Below are positions 1-9,758 of a DNA stretch of 64,000 nt, piece after piece. Numbering within the stretch: position 1 is the stretch's first letter; each line of letters starts with the position of its first letter. Below the pieces are notes generated by a model that had not been told where the DNA came from, ran no database searches, and saw only the letters and a program-made list of their open reading frames with translations. The position numbers and the translations under genes are program-made. Source of the DNA: CAVQMC01 sp963713505 (GTDB taxonomy: Bacteria; Bacteroidota; Ignavibacteria; Ignavibacteriales; Ignavibacteriaceae); assembly GCA_963713505.1 (NCBI GenBank), contig CAVQMC010000020.1, forward strand, positions 353,923-417,922, read 5' to 3'.

Positions 1-1
1 A

Positions 2-415
2 TATTTCAATGCTGAACTTCATCTTGTTTATGTTGTTGAACCAGTAATTTATCCGCCGGATTTCAGCATGGGACAAATAGCTATTCCATCTATGGATTTG
101 GAAATGGACAAAAGAGCTAATGAAGAACTGGAAAAATTAGCAAAGAAAGAAATTCCATCCGACTCAAAAGTAAAACTTCATGTTAAAACTGGTAAACCTT
201 ATTTGGAAATTATTGAAACAGCCAGAGAAGAAAATATTGATATTATAATTATAGCAACTCACGGTCATACAGGTGTAGAACATATTTTATTCGGCAGCAC
301 TGCAGAAAAAGTTGTAAGAAAAGCTCCTTGTCCAGTACTAACAATAAGAGAACCGGTAAAAGGTTTTATGTTTGAGGAAGGAATGAAAAAGGAAGTTAAA
401 GAGAGTAAAGAATAA
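2..415 (+). CDS. Universal stress protein, UspA family (5' end outside window)
   Basis: This is the C-terminal part of a universal stress protein. The frame is open from base 2, where it reads ELHLVYVVEP, so the true start lies before the window; the first internal ATG at 68 is not the start. The diagnostic nucleotide-binding signature G-x2-G-x9-G-S is visible as GHTGVEHILFGS, followed by VVRKAPCPVLTI, the usual last strand of the fold. Proteins with this motif bind ATP and act in the cytoplasm in stress or starvation tolerance; the specific role cannot be told from sequence. A lysine/glutamate-rich tail of about 20 residues follows the domain. It converges on the prenyl synthase gene with one base between stop codons. 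Confidence 0.9.
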   Translation, partial: YFNAELHLVYVVEPVIYPPDFSMGQIAIPSMDLEMDKRANEELEKLAKKEIPSDSKVKLHVKTGKPYLEIIETAREENIDIIIIATHGHTGVEHILFGSTAEKVVRKAPCPVLTIREPVKGFMFEEGMKKEVKESKE

Positions 416-416
416 A

Positions 417-1397
417 TTAGTTTTTTCTGTTAATTACAAATTCAACCAACGCTTCCAAAGCTACTTTACTTTGAGAATCAGGTAAAACCTTGAGAGCTTC
501 TAATGCTTTGTCTGAGAATTCTCTCGCAGTTTTTATTGCATAATCAATTCCATTGTTTTTACGTACAAATTCAATTACTTTTTTAACTTTATCTTTACCG
601 TTTCCATTTTTAATTATTTTAATTATTCCATCTGCTTCAGAACTGCTGACCTGCTTTAATGAATAAATTAATGGAAGAGTAATTTTTTTCTCTTTAATAT
701 CACCGCCGACGGGTTTTCCGATTAAACTGCTTGTACCTTCAAAATCTAATATATCATCTCTAATTTGAAATGCCATCCCTAAAGAAATTCCAAATTCCTG
801 CATAGCTTTTTGATATTCTTCATTTGGTGTAGCACTTAATGATCCAATAAGACAGCAAGTTTCAAGTAAAGAAGCTGTTTTATCCGAAATAACTTTAAAA
901 TAAGTTTCTTCATCAATATCTAATTTTCTGGTTTTCTGAATCTGAAGCAGTTCACCTTCAGACATTCTTTTTACAGCGTTTGTTATTACACCAAGAAAGT
1001 CATAATCTTTTCCATCAACAGCAATCATTAAACCGCGAGATAAAAGGTAATCTCCCATTAATACGGCAACTTTGTTTTTAAATGCTCGGTTTATCGACCA
1101 CACTCCCCTTCTTTTATCCGCATTATCAACAACATCGTCATGAATTAAAGTTGCAGTATGAAGTAATTCAACTAAAACAGCTCCTCGAAAAGTCCGTTCA
1201 CTAATTCCTCCGGAAACTTTAGCTGACAATAAAACAAGGAGCGGGCGAATTTTCTTTCCTTTTTGTCTCATTAAATAATTCGCAACAAGATCGACAAGAC
1301 CAACCTTAGATTTCATCGATTGTTTAAAAAGTTCGTTAAACTTTTCTAATTCAGATTTTATTGGTTTGCTTATTTCAGATAGGTCTCTTTTAATCAC
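417..1397 (-). CDS. Long-chain trans-polyprenyl diphosphate synthase (IspB/HepT type)
   Basis: Condenses isopentenyl diphosphate onto an allylic diphosphate to build the prenyl tail of a respiratory quinone. Both aspartate-rich motifs that bind Mg-diphosphate are present: HDDVVDNADKRRG (first DDxxD, with the trailing RRG) and QIRDDILDFEG (second). GKKIRPLLVLLSAK is the usual N-terminal substrate-binding stretch. The 326-residue length is normal for octaprenyl/solanesyl synthases; chain length cannot be read from sequence. The start overlaps the tatC stop by four bases (ATGA), so the two genes are translationally coupled. Confidence 0.9.
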   Translation of the reverse strand: MIKRDLSEISKPIKSELEKFNELFKQSMKSKVGLVDLVANYLMRQKGKKIRPLLVLLSAKVSGGISERTFRGAVLVELLHTATLIHDDVVDNADKRRGVWSINRAFKNKVAVLMGDYLLSRGLMIAVDGKDYDFLGVITNAVKRMSEGELLQIQKTRKLDIDEETYFKVISDKTASLLETCCLIGSLSATPNEEYQKAMQEFGISLGMAFQIRDDILDFEGTSSLIGKPVGGDIKEKKITLPLIYSLKQVSSSEADGIIKIIKNGNGKDKVKKVIEFVRKNNGIDYAIKTAREFSDKALEALKVLPDSQSKVALEALVEFVINRKN

Positions 1398-2158
1398 TTT
1401 TTCTTTGCTGCTATTTTTGATATAAATATACTTATTTCATATAACAAAGCCAGCGGAATAGCCAGCACAACTTGAGAAACAGGATCTGTTCCAGGAGTTA
1501 GTACTGCTGCCAAAATCATTATAATTACTAATGCATGTTTCCTGTATTTTTTCATAAAGTTAGGTGAAAGAATTCCTAACTTAGTCAAGAAGAATGAAAT
1601 CAAAGGCAATTCAAATACAAAACCGGATGCAAGCATAACACTAATTATTATAGACATGTATTCGTCTATTGCAAAATTATTTTCAATTGCAGTAGATCCG
1701 AATTGAGATGCAAATTTTAGGGTTAAAGGAAGCATAGCAAAATATGCAAATACAATTCCTATAAGGAAACTTACAGTAGAAAATATAACTACTGAAAGAA
1801 TATATTTTCTTTCGTTACTTTTTAAAGCGGGTGCTATAAATTTCCAAAGCTGATAAAACAAATTTGGAAGACTTAAGATAACACCGCCAATTATTGCAAT
1901 TTGAACATATAAAAATAATTGTCCAAAAGGTCTTAAATTTTGAAGATGAGCACCTGAATCTTTTGCCGGTTTTAATAAAATTACATCTACCAAGTAATCT
2001 ATAAAAATCCAGCAGACAATTGCACCAATAACCAATCCAATTGCCGAATAAATTATTCTCCATCTCAGTTCCTCGAGATGTTCGAGGAATGTCATTTCCG
2101 ATCCGGTTTCCTTTTCCTCGTCTTCTATTCTTTCCGTTGTTAATTCTTCGTTTGCCAC
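1394..2158 (-). CDS. tatC: Sec-independent protein translocase subunit TatC
   Basis: Inner-membrane receptor of the twin-arginine translocation system, which exports folded proteins. The 254-residue protein has an acidic N-terminus of about 25 residues, then the family signature FLEHLEELRWRI and six hydrophobic segments. A conserved periplasmic-loop glutamate lies in FVFELPLISFFL, and AVLTPGTDPVSQ is the usual C-terminal loop. No tatA/tatB is nearby. It lies 13 bp downstream of glyA on the same strand and overlaps the prenyl synthase gene, so the three probably share a transcript. Confidence 0.95.
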   Translation of the reverse strand: MANEELTTERIEDEEKETGSEMTFLEHLEELRWRIIYSAIGLVIGAIVCWIFIDYLVDVILLKPAKDSGAHLQNLRPFGQLFLYVQIAIIGGVILSLPNLFYQLWKFIAPALKSNERKYILSVVIFSTVSFLIGIVFAYFAMLPLTLKFASQFGSTAIENNFAIDEYMSIIISVMLASGFVFELPLISFFLTKLGILSPNFMKKYRKHALVIIMILAAVLTPGTDPVSQVVLAIPLALLYEISIFISKIAAKKK

Positions 2159-2171
2159 AATAAGTTACTTC

Positions 2172-3467
2172 TTAATTTAAATCAGAATATAATGGAAATT
2201 TACTGCAGAGGTCTTTTACTTCAAGCCGAATTTTTTCCAGTTCATTTTCATTATCAACATTTTTAATTGCGTTATTAATAAAAGCTGCAATTAATTTCAT
2301 TTCAGTTTCTTTCATTCCTCTTGTAGTAACTGCGGGAGTTCCAACTCTTATTCCACTTGTTACAAAAGGACTTCGCTGATCGAAAGGAACCATATTTTTA
2401 TTAACTGTAATACCTGCAGCTTCTAAAGCTTTTTCAGCTTGTTTTCCTGTAACATCTTTATTCGTTAAATCAATCAGCATTAAATGATTATCCGTACCGC
2501 CGGAGATAATATTAAAATCAAATTCATTTAAATGTGAAGCTAATGTTTTAGAATTTTTCACAATTTGTTCAGCATAAGTTTTGAATGAATCATTTAAAGC
2601 TTCACCGAATGCAACAGCTTTTGCCATTATTATGTGCATTAATGGTCCGCCTTGAATGCCGGGCATAACCGAACTATCGATAATTTCCGACATCATCTTT
2701 ATTCTATCACCTTTAGGAGTTTTAATCCCCATAGGATTTTCTTTATCTTTTCCTATTAAGATTATTCCGCCTCTCGGTCCGCGTAAAGTTTTATGAGTTG
2801 TTGAAGTTACAACATCACAATGTTCAAGTGGATTACTTAATAATCCTTTTGCAATTAAACCTGCAGGATGAGCCATATCGCACATTAAAAAAGCACCAAC
2901 AGAATCTGCGATTTCTCTGAACTTTGCATAGTCCCAATCTCTTGAATAAGCACTTGCTCCAGTAACAATTATTTTTGGTTTTTCTTTTTTTGCTATATCT
3001 TCAATTAAGTTAAAATCTAGTAATCCTGTTTCTTTATTTAATGTGTAACCGAGAGCATTATATAGCTTGCCTGAAAAATTCACAGGCGATCCGTGAGTTA
3101 AGTGACCACCATGCGCTAAACTTAAACCAAGAATTTTATCACCTGGATTTAACAAAGCCATATAAACTGCCATGTTAGCTTGAGAACCGCTGTGCGGTTG
3201 TACGTTTACATATTCGGCATTAAATAAATTTTTCAATCTTTCTCTAGCCAAATCTTCGGCCATATCTACAAATTCACATCCGCCGTAGTATCTTTTACCG
3301 GGATATCCTTCAGCATATTTATTTGTTAGTACTGTACCGGCTGCTTCTAAAACTGCCGGACTTACAAAGTTTTCGGAAGCGATAAGTTCGAGTTTTTCCT
3401 GCTGTCTGTTTGTTTCAGCGTTTAAAATTGAAAATATTTCACTGTCTTTTGCTAAATGTTCATACAT
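2172..3467 (-). CDS. glyA: Serine hydroxymethyltransferase
   Basis: PLP enzyme that interconverts serine and glycine with tetrahydrofolate, the main source of one-carbon units; cytoplasmic. The PLP-lysine motif is seen as TSTTHKTLRGPRGG. Other family blocks are EKLELIASENFVS, KYAEGYPGKRYYGGCE and QPHSGSQANMAVY. I place the start at the ATG at 3467 (MYEHLAKD). The frame can be extended four codons to a TTG at 3479, but the ATG fits the family length better. A hairpin terminator lies just upstream, so this gene is probably first in a glyA-tatC-prenyl synthase transcript. Confidence 0.96.
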   Translation of the reverse strand: MYEHLAKDSEIFSILNAETNRQQEKLELIASENFVSPAVLEAAGTVLTNKYAEGYPGKRYYGGCEFVDMAEDLARERLKNLFNAEYVNVQPHSGSQANMAVYMALLNPGDKILGLSLAHGGHLTHGSPVNFSGKLYNALGYTLNKETGLLDFNLIEDIAKKEKPKIIVTGASAYSRDWDYAKFREIADSVGAFLMCDMAHPAGLIAKGLLSNPLEHCDVVTSTTHKTLRGPRGGIILIGKDKENPMGIKTPKGDRIKMMSEIIDSSVMPGIQGGPLMHIIMAKAVAFGEALNDSFKTYAEQIVKNSKTLASHLNEFDFNIISGGTDNHLMLIDLTNKDVTGKQAEKALEAAGITVNKNMVPFDQRSPFVTSGIRVGTPAVTTRGMKETEMKLIAAFINNAIKNVDNENELEKIRLEVKDLCSKFPLYSDLN

Positions 3468-3513
3468 GATATTAACCAATAAAAATTGAAAAATTACATC
3501 CTTAAAAATAATA

Positions 3514-3553
3514 AAAAAGGCTCCACTATTCTAAATTAATGGAACCTTTTTAT
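3514..3553. terminator. Bidirectional rho-independent terminator
   Basis: AAAAAGG(C)TCCA pairs with TGGAACCTTTTT around a loop of about 15 bases, with A-rich flank on one side and T-rich on the other. It sits upstream of glyA and downstream of nothing on the plus strand, and could insulate the glyA transcript from the TPR gene upstream in the minus direction. Confidence 0.65.
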
Positions 3554-3598
3554 TAAATAATTACAAAAAAAACAAAATATGCAAACATAAAAGCTAAA

Positions 3599-4897
3599 CT
3601 ACAATGAAGGCACAGTTACACTTCTATTTATCCAGCCAAAACATTCTCCCGTAATCGGCAGAACAGTACCAGCTTTAATGTTTCTAAAGAAATAATCTTC
3701 TTTAGTAGGTAATGAATCCGATAATGCTTTAACCCTTTCTTCTGCTTGAGTTACAGTAGGATCCATTCTGTAGGCCCTTCTATAAGTTTCTACGGCCAGT
3801 AAATAAACTAATTTAGTCTTAAAATCAAACGTACATTTTCTAGCTGCTTCTTCGTATAATAAACCTTCATAATAAATTGGTAAGCCCCAATTTTTTCCAA
3901 CTTCACTAGCTTTCAAATATTCTTCTCTAGCTTTTGAATAATCTCCTTTATCTTTGTACACAATTCCTAAGTTTAAGTAATTATCTTTATTATCGGGCTG
4001 AAGTTTAATTGTTTCTTTATATGCATCAACAGCTTTATCGAGTTGATTAGTTTTTTGATATGCATTGGCTAATTGAACCCAGTAATTTATAGCATCAGGT
4101 GATTTTTGGGTTAAAAATTCAAGCGGAACAGTAGCTGCTGCATAATCGTTTGCACGCATTGCAGATGTGGCATACTTCCATGCTTTAGCAAGGTTTTCTT
4201 TATCCAGATCCCAAATCTTCTTGTTTAATTTTTCCTGTTCTTTTGGATCGGGAACTAAATTAGTAAGCTTATCTGCCCATGTTGTATTATTAGGTTCTTT
4301 TTCTGTTAAATAATCATAAAGTTCTATTGCTTTTTCCTTATAATTATTTTGATCCGTAGCATTATCAATATAAAGCTGGCCTAATCTATCATAATAAAAT
4401 GTAGATAAAGTTGAGTCATCTTTTATTGCTTGATTATAAAGCGGTATTGTTGAATCGGCAGGCATATTTAACCAAGTTTCTTCAACATAAGCTTTTTTTG
4501 CAGTCCAGTAACCTTTATCAGGAGGATAATATTTAAGTGCAAGATTATAAAAGTATACAATAGTGTCCTCTATTGACTTCTTTGTGGCTTCCGGAATTCC
4601 GGTTGAATCATGCAGTTTCCAAAAAGAATCTTCCATTTTGTAATATAAATATTTGGAAAATTTCTCAGGATTCATTTTTATTACTTTCCAACCGTAAGGT
4701 AATGCCGATATATAATCTTTATTTTTATAATATTCTGAAAATAAACTGTATTGTGCCAATAATTTTAAGGAATCCGGTTGATCCTGATAAATTCGAGATT
4801 CTTCTAAATAATTATTATAATTATTTGGGAATGCCGAAAATGTGTAAAAAATCAGCATTATTGAAGTTAAACCAAGTATTTTAATTATATTTTTCAA
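3599..4897 (-). CDS. Exported tetratricopeptide repeat protein
   Basis: A 432-residue protein with a signal peptide (a hydrophobic run after MKNIIKI, ending near SAFPN), so probably periplasmic. The central half carries TPR units; the clearest tandem pair begins at YWVQLANAYQKTNQ and NYLNLGIVYKDKGDYSKA, around residues 280-345. These helical repeats usually mediate protein-protein contacts. The C-terminus is basic and ends VNRSVTVPSL-like, with no catalytic motif. It lies just upstream of the terminator, 28 bp after the outer-membrane protein gene, and may be co-transcribed with it. Function not recognised. Confidence 0.7.
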   Translation of the reverse strand: MKNIIKILGLTSIMLIFYTFSAFPNNYNNYLEESRIYQDQPDSLKLLAQYSLFSEYYKNKDYISALPYGWKVIKMNPEKFSKYLYYKMEDSFWKLHDSTGIPEATKKSIEDTIVYFYNLALKYYPPDKGYWTAKKAYVEETWLNMPADSTIPLYNQAIKDDSTLSTFYYDRLGQLYIDNATDQNNYKEKAIELYDYLTEKEPNNTTWADKLTNLVPDPKEQEKLNKKIWDLDKENLAKAWKYATSAMRANDYAAATVPLEFLTQKSPDAINYWVQLANAYQKTNQLDKAVDAYKETIKLQPDNKDNYLNLGIVYKDKGDYSKAREEYLKASEVGKNWGLPIYYEGLLYEEAARKCTFDFKTKLVYLLAVETYRRAYRMDPTVTQAEERVKALSDSLPTKEDYFFRNIKAGTVLPITGECFGWINRSVTVPSL

Positions 4898-4925
4898 GAG
4901 ACTATTCCTCGAATTTTTGATAGAT

Positions 4926-6179
4926 TTATTGTTGTATATAGTTTACAAACCAAATCTCCCCAAGACTTATGCCAAAGTTAACCTTCAAAGAATTTTCCTT
5001 GAAAAGATTTGCTTTGTTTGTACCTAAAATGGAATATTCTATTCCAATATCTATAGTATTTTGTGATGCTAAAGGTAATGAAAAACCTCCGGCAATCGAC
5101 AATTTGTTTATTCCTTGATTATTAATAATGTATTGAGTCTGTTCATAACTTAAACCCATACGTAAAATTATTTGTTCCCAAAATGAACTTTGGATATCGA
5201 CATTTGGTCTGTATTCCATACCGCCAGTAATTTTGCTTGAATTTCTTAAATACGGAGATTTTATTCCATTTAAGGAATATTCTGTCCATGGCTGATATAC
5301 ATAATCGAGAGAAACCAAATAATTTTTATCTAGTAAAAAACTAAGACCTGCAGATAATTTGTAAGGAACTTTCATATTAGCCGGACCTAATCCCAAGGAA
5401 TCAATTCCTAAACTTGAAACAGAAGTTAAACTAGTATCAGTTTTTAAACTGGAAATAAAATTAATCGCCGCACCAATTCTAAAGTTCTGTATTCCATCAA
5501 TATTTAAAGTTGAAGCAATATCAGGTGATATTACGCCAAATGAATATCCTAAACCATTAGGACTATACTTTCTCAAGTAACTTGCATTTGAATTAGATTG
5601 ATTAGTAAAATTTATGGATGATGAATATTCCATACTTCCGAAATAATAATCCAAAGATGCACCCACAACTAAATCAAACGGTAATCTATAAGAAGATCCT
5701 AAAAATAATTTCGTTAAACCTCCCTGTCCTTCATAAGATGTAGTATAATCTCCAACTTCGGGATCCGGTGAAGAATTATGAATAACCGATTTGTAACTTA
5801 TATTAGTATATGGAACTATTCCTGTTACCGCTCCAATTCCATACTTTTGACTGATAGGAATTCCGAAAGTAAAACCATTAAATTGTGCTTTACCATAATA
5901 AGAACTTTGAGAACTGCTCTTTAAAAAAGTTCCGTTATAATTTACAGCAGCTTCAAATCTTGCTCTCTTCAATAAATACCAGCTAGCCGGATTTGCTATG
6001 CTGACGAAATCCGATACTGCGGTTGAAGTACCATTTTTAATTAAACCAACTGCTCTGCCCGAATATGAATAAACCGGATCACCAATACCATAACGTGAAT
6101 AAACTGAACTGCTTTGACTATAGACAAAACTGCTGCATAAAATTATAAATAAAATAAAAACTGATTTTTTTGTAATCAT
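4926..6179 (-). CDS. Outer-membrane beta-barrel protein (OmpP1/FadL-like)
   Basis: A 417-residue protein with a clear signal peptide ending in VYSQS and then many short amphipathic strands rich in Gly, Ser, Tyr and Asn, typical of an outer-membrane barrel. The start SSVYSRYGIGDP followed by a helical plug-like segment and SIANPASW resembles the FadL/OmpP1 group common in Bacteroidota. The C-terminus ends in an aromatic strand (IWFVNYIQQ). It is separated by two bases from the DUF4270-like lipoprotein gene upstream, so they are co-transcribed. Substrate unknown. Confidence 0.65.
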   Translation of the reverse strand: MITKKSVFILFIILCSSFVYSQSSSVYSRYGIGDPVYSYSGRAVGLIKNGTSTAVSDFVSIANPASWYLLKRARFEAAVNYNGTFLKSSSQSSYYGKAQFNGFTFGIPISQKYGIGAVTGIVPYTNISYKSVIHNSSPDPEVGDYTTSYEGQGGLTKLFLGSSYRLPFDLVVGASLDYYFGSMEYSSSINFTNQSNSNASYLRKYSPNGLGYSFGVISPDIASTLNIDGIQNFRIGAAINFISSLKTDTSLTSVSSLGIDSLGLGPANMKVPYKLSAGLSFLLDKNYLVSLDYVYQPWTEYSLNGIKSPYLRNSSKITGGMEYRPNVDIQSSFWEQIILRMGLSYEQTQYIINNQGINKLSIAGGFSLPLASQNTIDIGIEYSILGTNKANLFKENSLKVNFGISLGEIWFVNYIQQ

Positions 6180-6181
6180 AA

Positions 6182-7354
6182 TTACTCTTTTATAGTATAG
6201 ACAATTTTCAATTTAGGTCTTACTGCCGGATCTGATGCATTACTTCCTTTAATAGCCGTTAAATCTAAAACACCTAACTCATTTGGATTATTTAACAACA
6301 TTCCTTGATTTTCCTTTTTATTTATCCAATCTCTTACAAACGGGCTGATATCCCCAGTATACTTATTATTAGACAGAGTAAGTGAAACAGCTCTAGCTGT
6401 ATCGATTGCATAAGTTGTACTATCATTTAAAAAATAAGAGCCAATGACAGAAGGCAGATTTCCGACGGTTTGGTTACTATCTGCAGTTAAAGTTAGCTGT
6501 GCTAAATTAATTACTGCTTTTTGCGGCACAGAAGAAACATCAAAATACAATTTTGAATTGATAACTAATCCACCTTGAATTATCATATCTGTTGTATTAG
6601 GAACAGAACCAGTAACAACGCTTATATCGGATGTTGGGATATATACTAAAGTATCTGCTGAATATACACCCGGTTTATTAAGCACAACAATGAGTTCAGG
6701 AATTCCGACAGTAGAGTTAACAGACAAAGCATAAAAACCAAGAGCTTTTTCGGAATTAGTAGTAGGTTGAATAAAAATACCATTTTCATCGGCAATATTT
6801 GTATCGGCTGCGGCTTTTAGCATATCCTGAACAAATTGATTATCTAATGCGAAAGAATATGAACTGTCATTTAAAGCACTATGACCGGAACTTATATCTG
6901 CTGCATCGTAATTTAAACCTGCAAGGCTATCGGCATTAAAACCGGTTAACCAAGGTGAGTTTACTTTATGAACTGTATAATCCAAATATGAGTTTGCATT
7001 GCCGTACAAATAATTTTTAATTAGTTCTACTCTTGCAGAAGTTACATTTACATTATCATTAATAAAATCTTGAGCCAAACTATCAGAAAAAGAAAAATAG
7101 AATCTCATTAAAATTGAAGATTCAACATTTGAATATTTACCGAGTAAAATTCTATTTGATGTGGCTAAAGGAAGTGTTCTCTTAAAATAACCGGACATTT
7201 GATTAAGTGAATCTGTATTGGAATCAATAGTTTTTACAGATATATAATCTTGACTTAATAAATCGGAACCGATTGATGTCGGTGAATCACTGCATGAATA
7301 GAAATTAAAAGATATAAATACAATTAAAATGGAAGCTAATATTCGAAAGGTCAC
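6182..7354 (-). CDS. DUF4270-like surface/periplasmic lipoprotein
   Basis: A 390-residue protein starting with a lipoprotein signal (hydrophobic run then FNFYSCSDS, lipobox cysteine). The mature N-terminus has SIGSDLLSQD, the pattern seen in Bacteroidota DUF4270 proteins, and the body is rich in short beta strands. The final third (IAQLTL..., FVRDWINKKENQG, then RPKLKIVY) resembles the DNRLRE-type C-terminal region found in such proteins. Function unknown. It lies two bases from the barrel gene and one base from gmhB. Confidence 0.6.
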   Translation of the reverse strand: MTFRILASILIVFISFNFYSCSDSPTSIGSDLLSQDYISVKTIDSNTDSLNQMSGYFKRTLPLATSNRILLGKYSNVESSILMRFYFSFSDSLAQDFINDNVNVTSARVELIKNYLYGNANSYLDYTVHKVNSPWLTGFNADSLAGLNYDAADISSGHSALNDSSYSFALDNQFVQDMLKAAADTNIADENGIFIQPTTNSEKALGFYALSVNSTVGIPELIVVLNKPGVYSADTLVYIPTSDISVVTGSVPNTTDMIIQGGLVINSKLYFDVSSVPQKAVINLAQLTLTADSNQTVGNLPSVIGSYFLNDSTTYAIDTARAVSLTLSNNKYTGDISPFVRDWINKKENQGMLLNNPNELGVLDLTAIKGSNASDPAVRPKLKIVYTIKE

Positions 7355-7930
7355 TTAATTTTCTCCGCTAAAATCTTTTTCAATAAAATTACACGCTTCT
7401 AAAATATTTTTAGCAACAAAGGTGGGAAATTTATTTTGTTTTTGCAACATATAAAAGCTTTCCTCTCCGTAACCAGTTTTTACTAAAATTGTTTTGGTGC
7501 CGGCATTTATTCCACATTCAATGTCACTAATATTGTCGCCTACAAAATAAGACTTTTTCAAATCAATATTAAAATCTTTTGCTGCTTTAAAAACTAATTC
7601 AGGAGATGGTTTTCTGCAGGAACATTCCTCCTCTGTATTAAAATCAGGATGAGCAGGACAATAATAAAAAGCATCAATTGAAGTATTTTTTTTAGATAAC
7701 AATTGATTTATCTTTTTATTTACTTCATCTACCATTTCATCCGTTAATTTTCCTCTGGCAATTCCTGATTGATTGGAAATAACAATAAGTTTGAAATTAA
7801 GATTATTCTTTAATTTGAACAGAGCTTCAGCCGCATCTGGAAAAAGTTTTACTTTATTGGGATCTCCTAAATATCCCGGATCTTCGTTTATCGTTCCGTC
7901 TCGATCCAGGAACACTGCATAATTACTCAT
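7355..7930 (-). CDS. gmhB: D-glycero-D-manno-heptose-1,7-bisphosphate 7-phosphatase (HAD family)
   Basis: Removes the 7-phosphate of heptose bisphosphate in LPS-heptose or GDP-heptose synthesis; cytoplasmic. HAD motif I is AVFLDRDGTINED, motif II VISNQSGIARG, and motif IV FVGDNISDIECG. The zinc-binding insertion typical of GmhB is visible as CPAHPDF followed by CSCRKPSPE. The length of 191 residues is normal. A histidinol-phosphatase role (HisB N-domain) is the alternative because the folds match closely. It sits between glgA and the lipoprotein gene with almost no spacing. Confidence 0.85.
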   Translation of the reverse strand: MSNYAVFLDRDGTINEDPGYLGDPNKVKLFPDAAEALFKLKNNLNFKLIVISNQSGIARGKLTDEMVDEVNKKINQLLSKKNTSIDAFYYCPAHPDFNTEEECSCRKPSPELVFKAAKDFNIDLKKSYFVGDNISDIECGINAGTKTILVKTGYGEESFYMLQKQNKFPTFVAKNILEACNFIEKDFSGEN

Positions 7931-7933
7931 CTA

Positions 7934-9427
7934 TCAGTTACTATTCAAAATCGTTTTATATAAATCAATGTATTTCTTAGCAGAAGAATTCCAGCTGAAG
8001 TCAGATTTCATTCCGCTCTTCATTATTTTAAGCCAGGTTTTCTGATCTTCAAAAATCTTCACAGCTCTTTTAACTTCTTTAATCAGTGCTTTTTTATCAT
8101 ATTGTTTAAAGACAAAACCGTTTCCTTCATCTGTATTTTCATCATATTTAATAACAGTATCTGCTAAACCTCCGGTTTGCCTTACAATCGGAACGGTTCC
8201 ATACATTAAACTGTACATTTGATTTAATCCGCACGGTTCATATCTAGAAGGCATTAAGAACATATCGGAACCGGCTTCAATTAAATGAGCAAGTTCATCA
8301 TTAAAGCCTAAGTAACATGCAAATTTATCAGGATATTTTTTACTCATTTTATCAAAAAACACATGGTATTTCTTATCACCAGTTCCCAAAAGAACAACCT
8401 GAACATTAAGTTTCATTAAATCTTCAAATGCATCTTCAACCAAATCAATTCCTTTTGCATCGAATAATCTGGAAATCAAACCAATTATCGGAACATTTTC
8501 ATCATAAGTAAAACCAAATTTATCTGCCAGTTCTTTTTTATTTATTTTTTTGTTATCAAGATTTTTAATAGAATATTTTTTAGGCAGATGTTTGTCCTTT
8601 TCCGGATTCCAAACTTTTGTATCTATACCGTTTACAATTCCGTAAAGATCATTTTTTCTTTTAGCTAAAATGTTTTTTAGACCTGCTCCTAATTCTTCAT
8701 TTGTTCTGATTTCATCCGCATATGTTTCACTTACAGTATTTATAACATCGGCAAACATAAGACCGCTCTTCATAAAATTCAGCTTGTTATAAATTTCCAA
8801 TCCTTTTTCGGAATTTAAATCATCGGGTAAACCGGTTTTTTTAAATGAAGATTTTGGAAATATTCCCTGATAAGCTAAATTATGAATTGTAAAAAGTGTT
8901 TTAAAATTACTAAACTGCGGTTCATCTTTATATAGAGTATTTAAATAAGCAGGGATTAAGGCTGTCTGCCAATCATTACAATGAATGATATCCGGAATCC
9001 ATCCTAATTTTAAAATTAGTTCAAAAACAGATCTTGAAAGTAAAATAAATCTTTCATCATTATCTGGGTAATCATTTCCGGAAATTGGATCTACATATAA
9101 ACTATTTCTGCTTCCGAAATATTCTTGATTATCCAAAAAATAAATTTGTACTCTAACTTTTTGACCGGGTAAAAAACATGATTTTATTGAGAACATAACC
9201 TCTTTATCACCGATTTTTACCGTAAGATCTTTTAATCTAACTACTTCATGAATTTTGAATTTTCTGCTGTCAACCGCTCCGTATTTAGGAACTACAATTC
9301 TAACTTCGTGTCCTAATTCAGAGAGCATTTGTGGTAATGCAGCTGAAACATCAGCCAGTCCTCCCGTTTTAATGAAAGGTACAACTTCAGATGTTACAAA
9401 AAGGATTTTTAATTTTTTTGATGCCAT
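7934..9427 (-). CDS. glgA: Glycogen synthase (ADP-glucose type, GT5)
   Basis: Transfers glucose from ADP-glucose to an alpha-1,4-glucan. The N-terminal ADP-glucose-binding motif KTGGLADVSAALP is intact, as are IIHCNDWQTALIP, the GT-B linker INGIDTKVWNPEKD, and the C-terminal PSRYEPCGLNQMYSL and RQTGGLADTV blocks. The 497-residue length is typical. It is first in the minus-strand group that continues into gmhB; no other glycogen genes are in the window. The start is supported by the motif beginning KKLKILFVTSE. Confidence 0.95.
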   Translation of the reverse strand: MASKKLKILFVTSEVVPFIKTGGLADVSAALPQMLSELGHEVRIVVPKYGAVDSRKFKIHEVVRLKDLTVKIGDKEVMFSIKSCFLPGQKVRVQIYFLDNQEYFGSRNSLYVDPISGNDYPDNDERFILLSRSVFELILKLGWIPDIIHCNDWQTALIPAYLNTLYKDEPQFSNFKTLFTIHNLAYQGIFPKSSFKKTGLPDDLNSEKGLEIYNKLNFMKSGLMFADVINTVSETYADEIRTNEELGAGLKNILAKRKNDLYGIVNGIDTKVWNPEKDKHLPKKYSIKNLDNKKINKKELADKFGFTYDENVPIIGLISRLFDAKGIDLVEDAFEDLMKLNVQVVLLGTGDKKYHVFFDKMSKKYPDKFACYLGFNDELAHLIEAGSDMFLMPSRYEPCGLNQMYSLMYGTVPIVRQTGGLADTVIKYDENTDEGNGFVFKQYDKKALIKEVKRAVKIFEDQKTWLKIMKSGMKSDFSWNSSAKKYIDLYKTILNSN

Positions 9428-9758
9428 GTTGAGTAATTTTTTTTAATGAATATTGCAATTTACGAAAATAATTAGTGTTTCTCAAAAAAAATTAGCTATA
9501 TAAAATTACTCTAACTTTAGTGATTATTGTGTTTATGGCATTTTTCCTCAAAATCTTCTTTCAGTACTTAAGAAAACATTAAAAATATTGAATTTTTAAA
9601 GAGTTTTTTAATTTGTGTAAATTCAGTATTATCATTTGGTATTCAATTTCTTAATATTATTCGTTAATAATTCTCATTTTCTTTCCAAATTTGTTGGAAA
9701 TTTCCTTAAATTTATGTTTTAGTACTTTCTATTTATTATCAATAATTTTGGTTAACAG
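9428..9758. other. Intergenic region between divergent genes
   Basis: 331 very AT-rich bases between divergently transcribed glgA and the SPOR lipoprotein gene, so it should hold promoters for both. On the plus strand, TAATTTTG at about 9744 resembles the TAnnTTTG -7 element of Bacteroidota promoters, but no well-placed -33 TTTG stands out. I see no gene or strong hairpin. Confidence 0.4.
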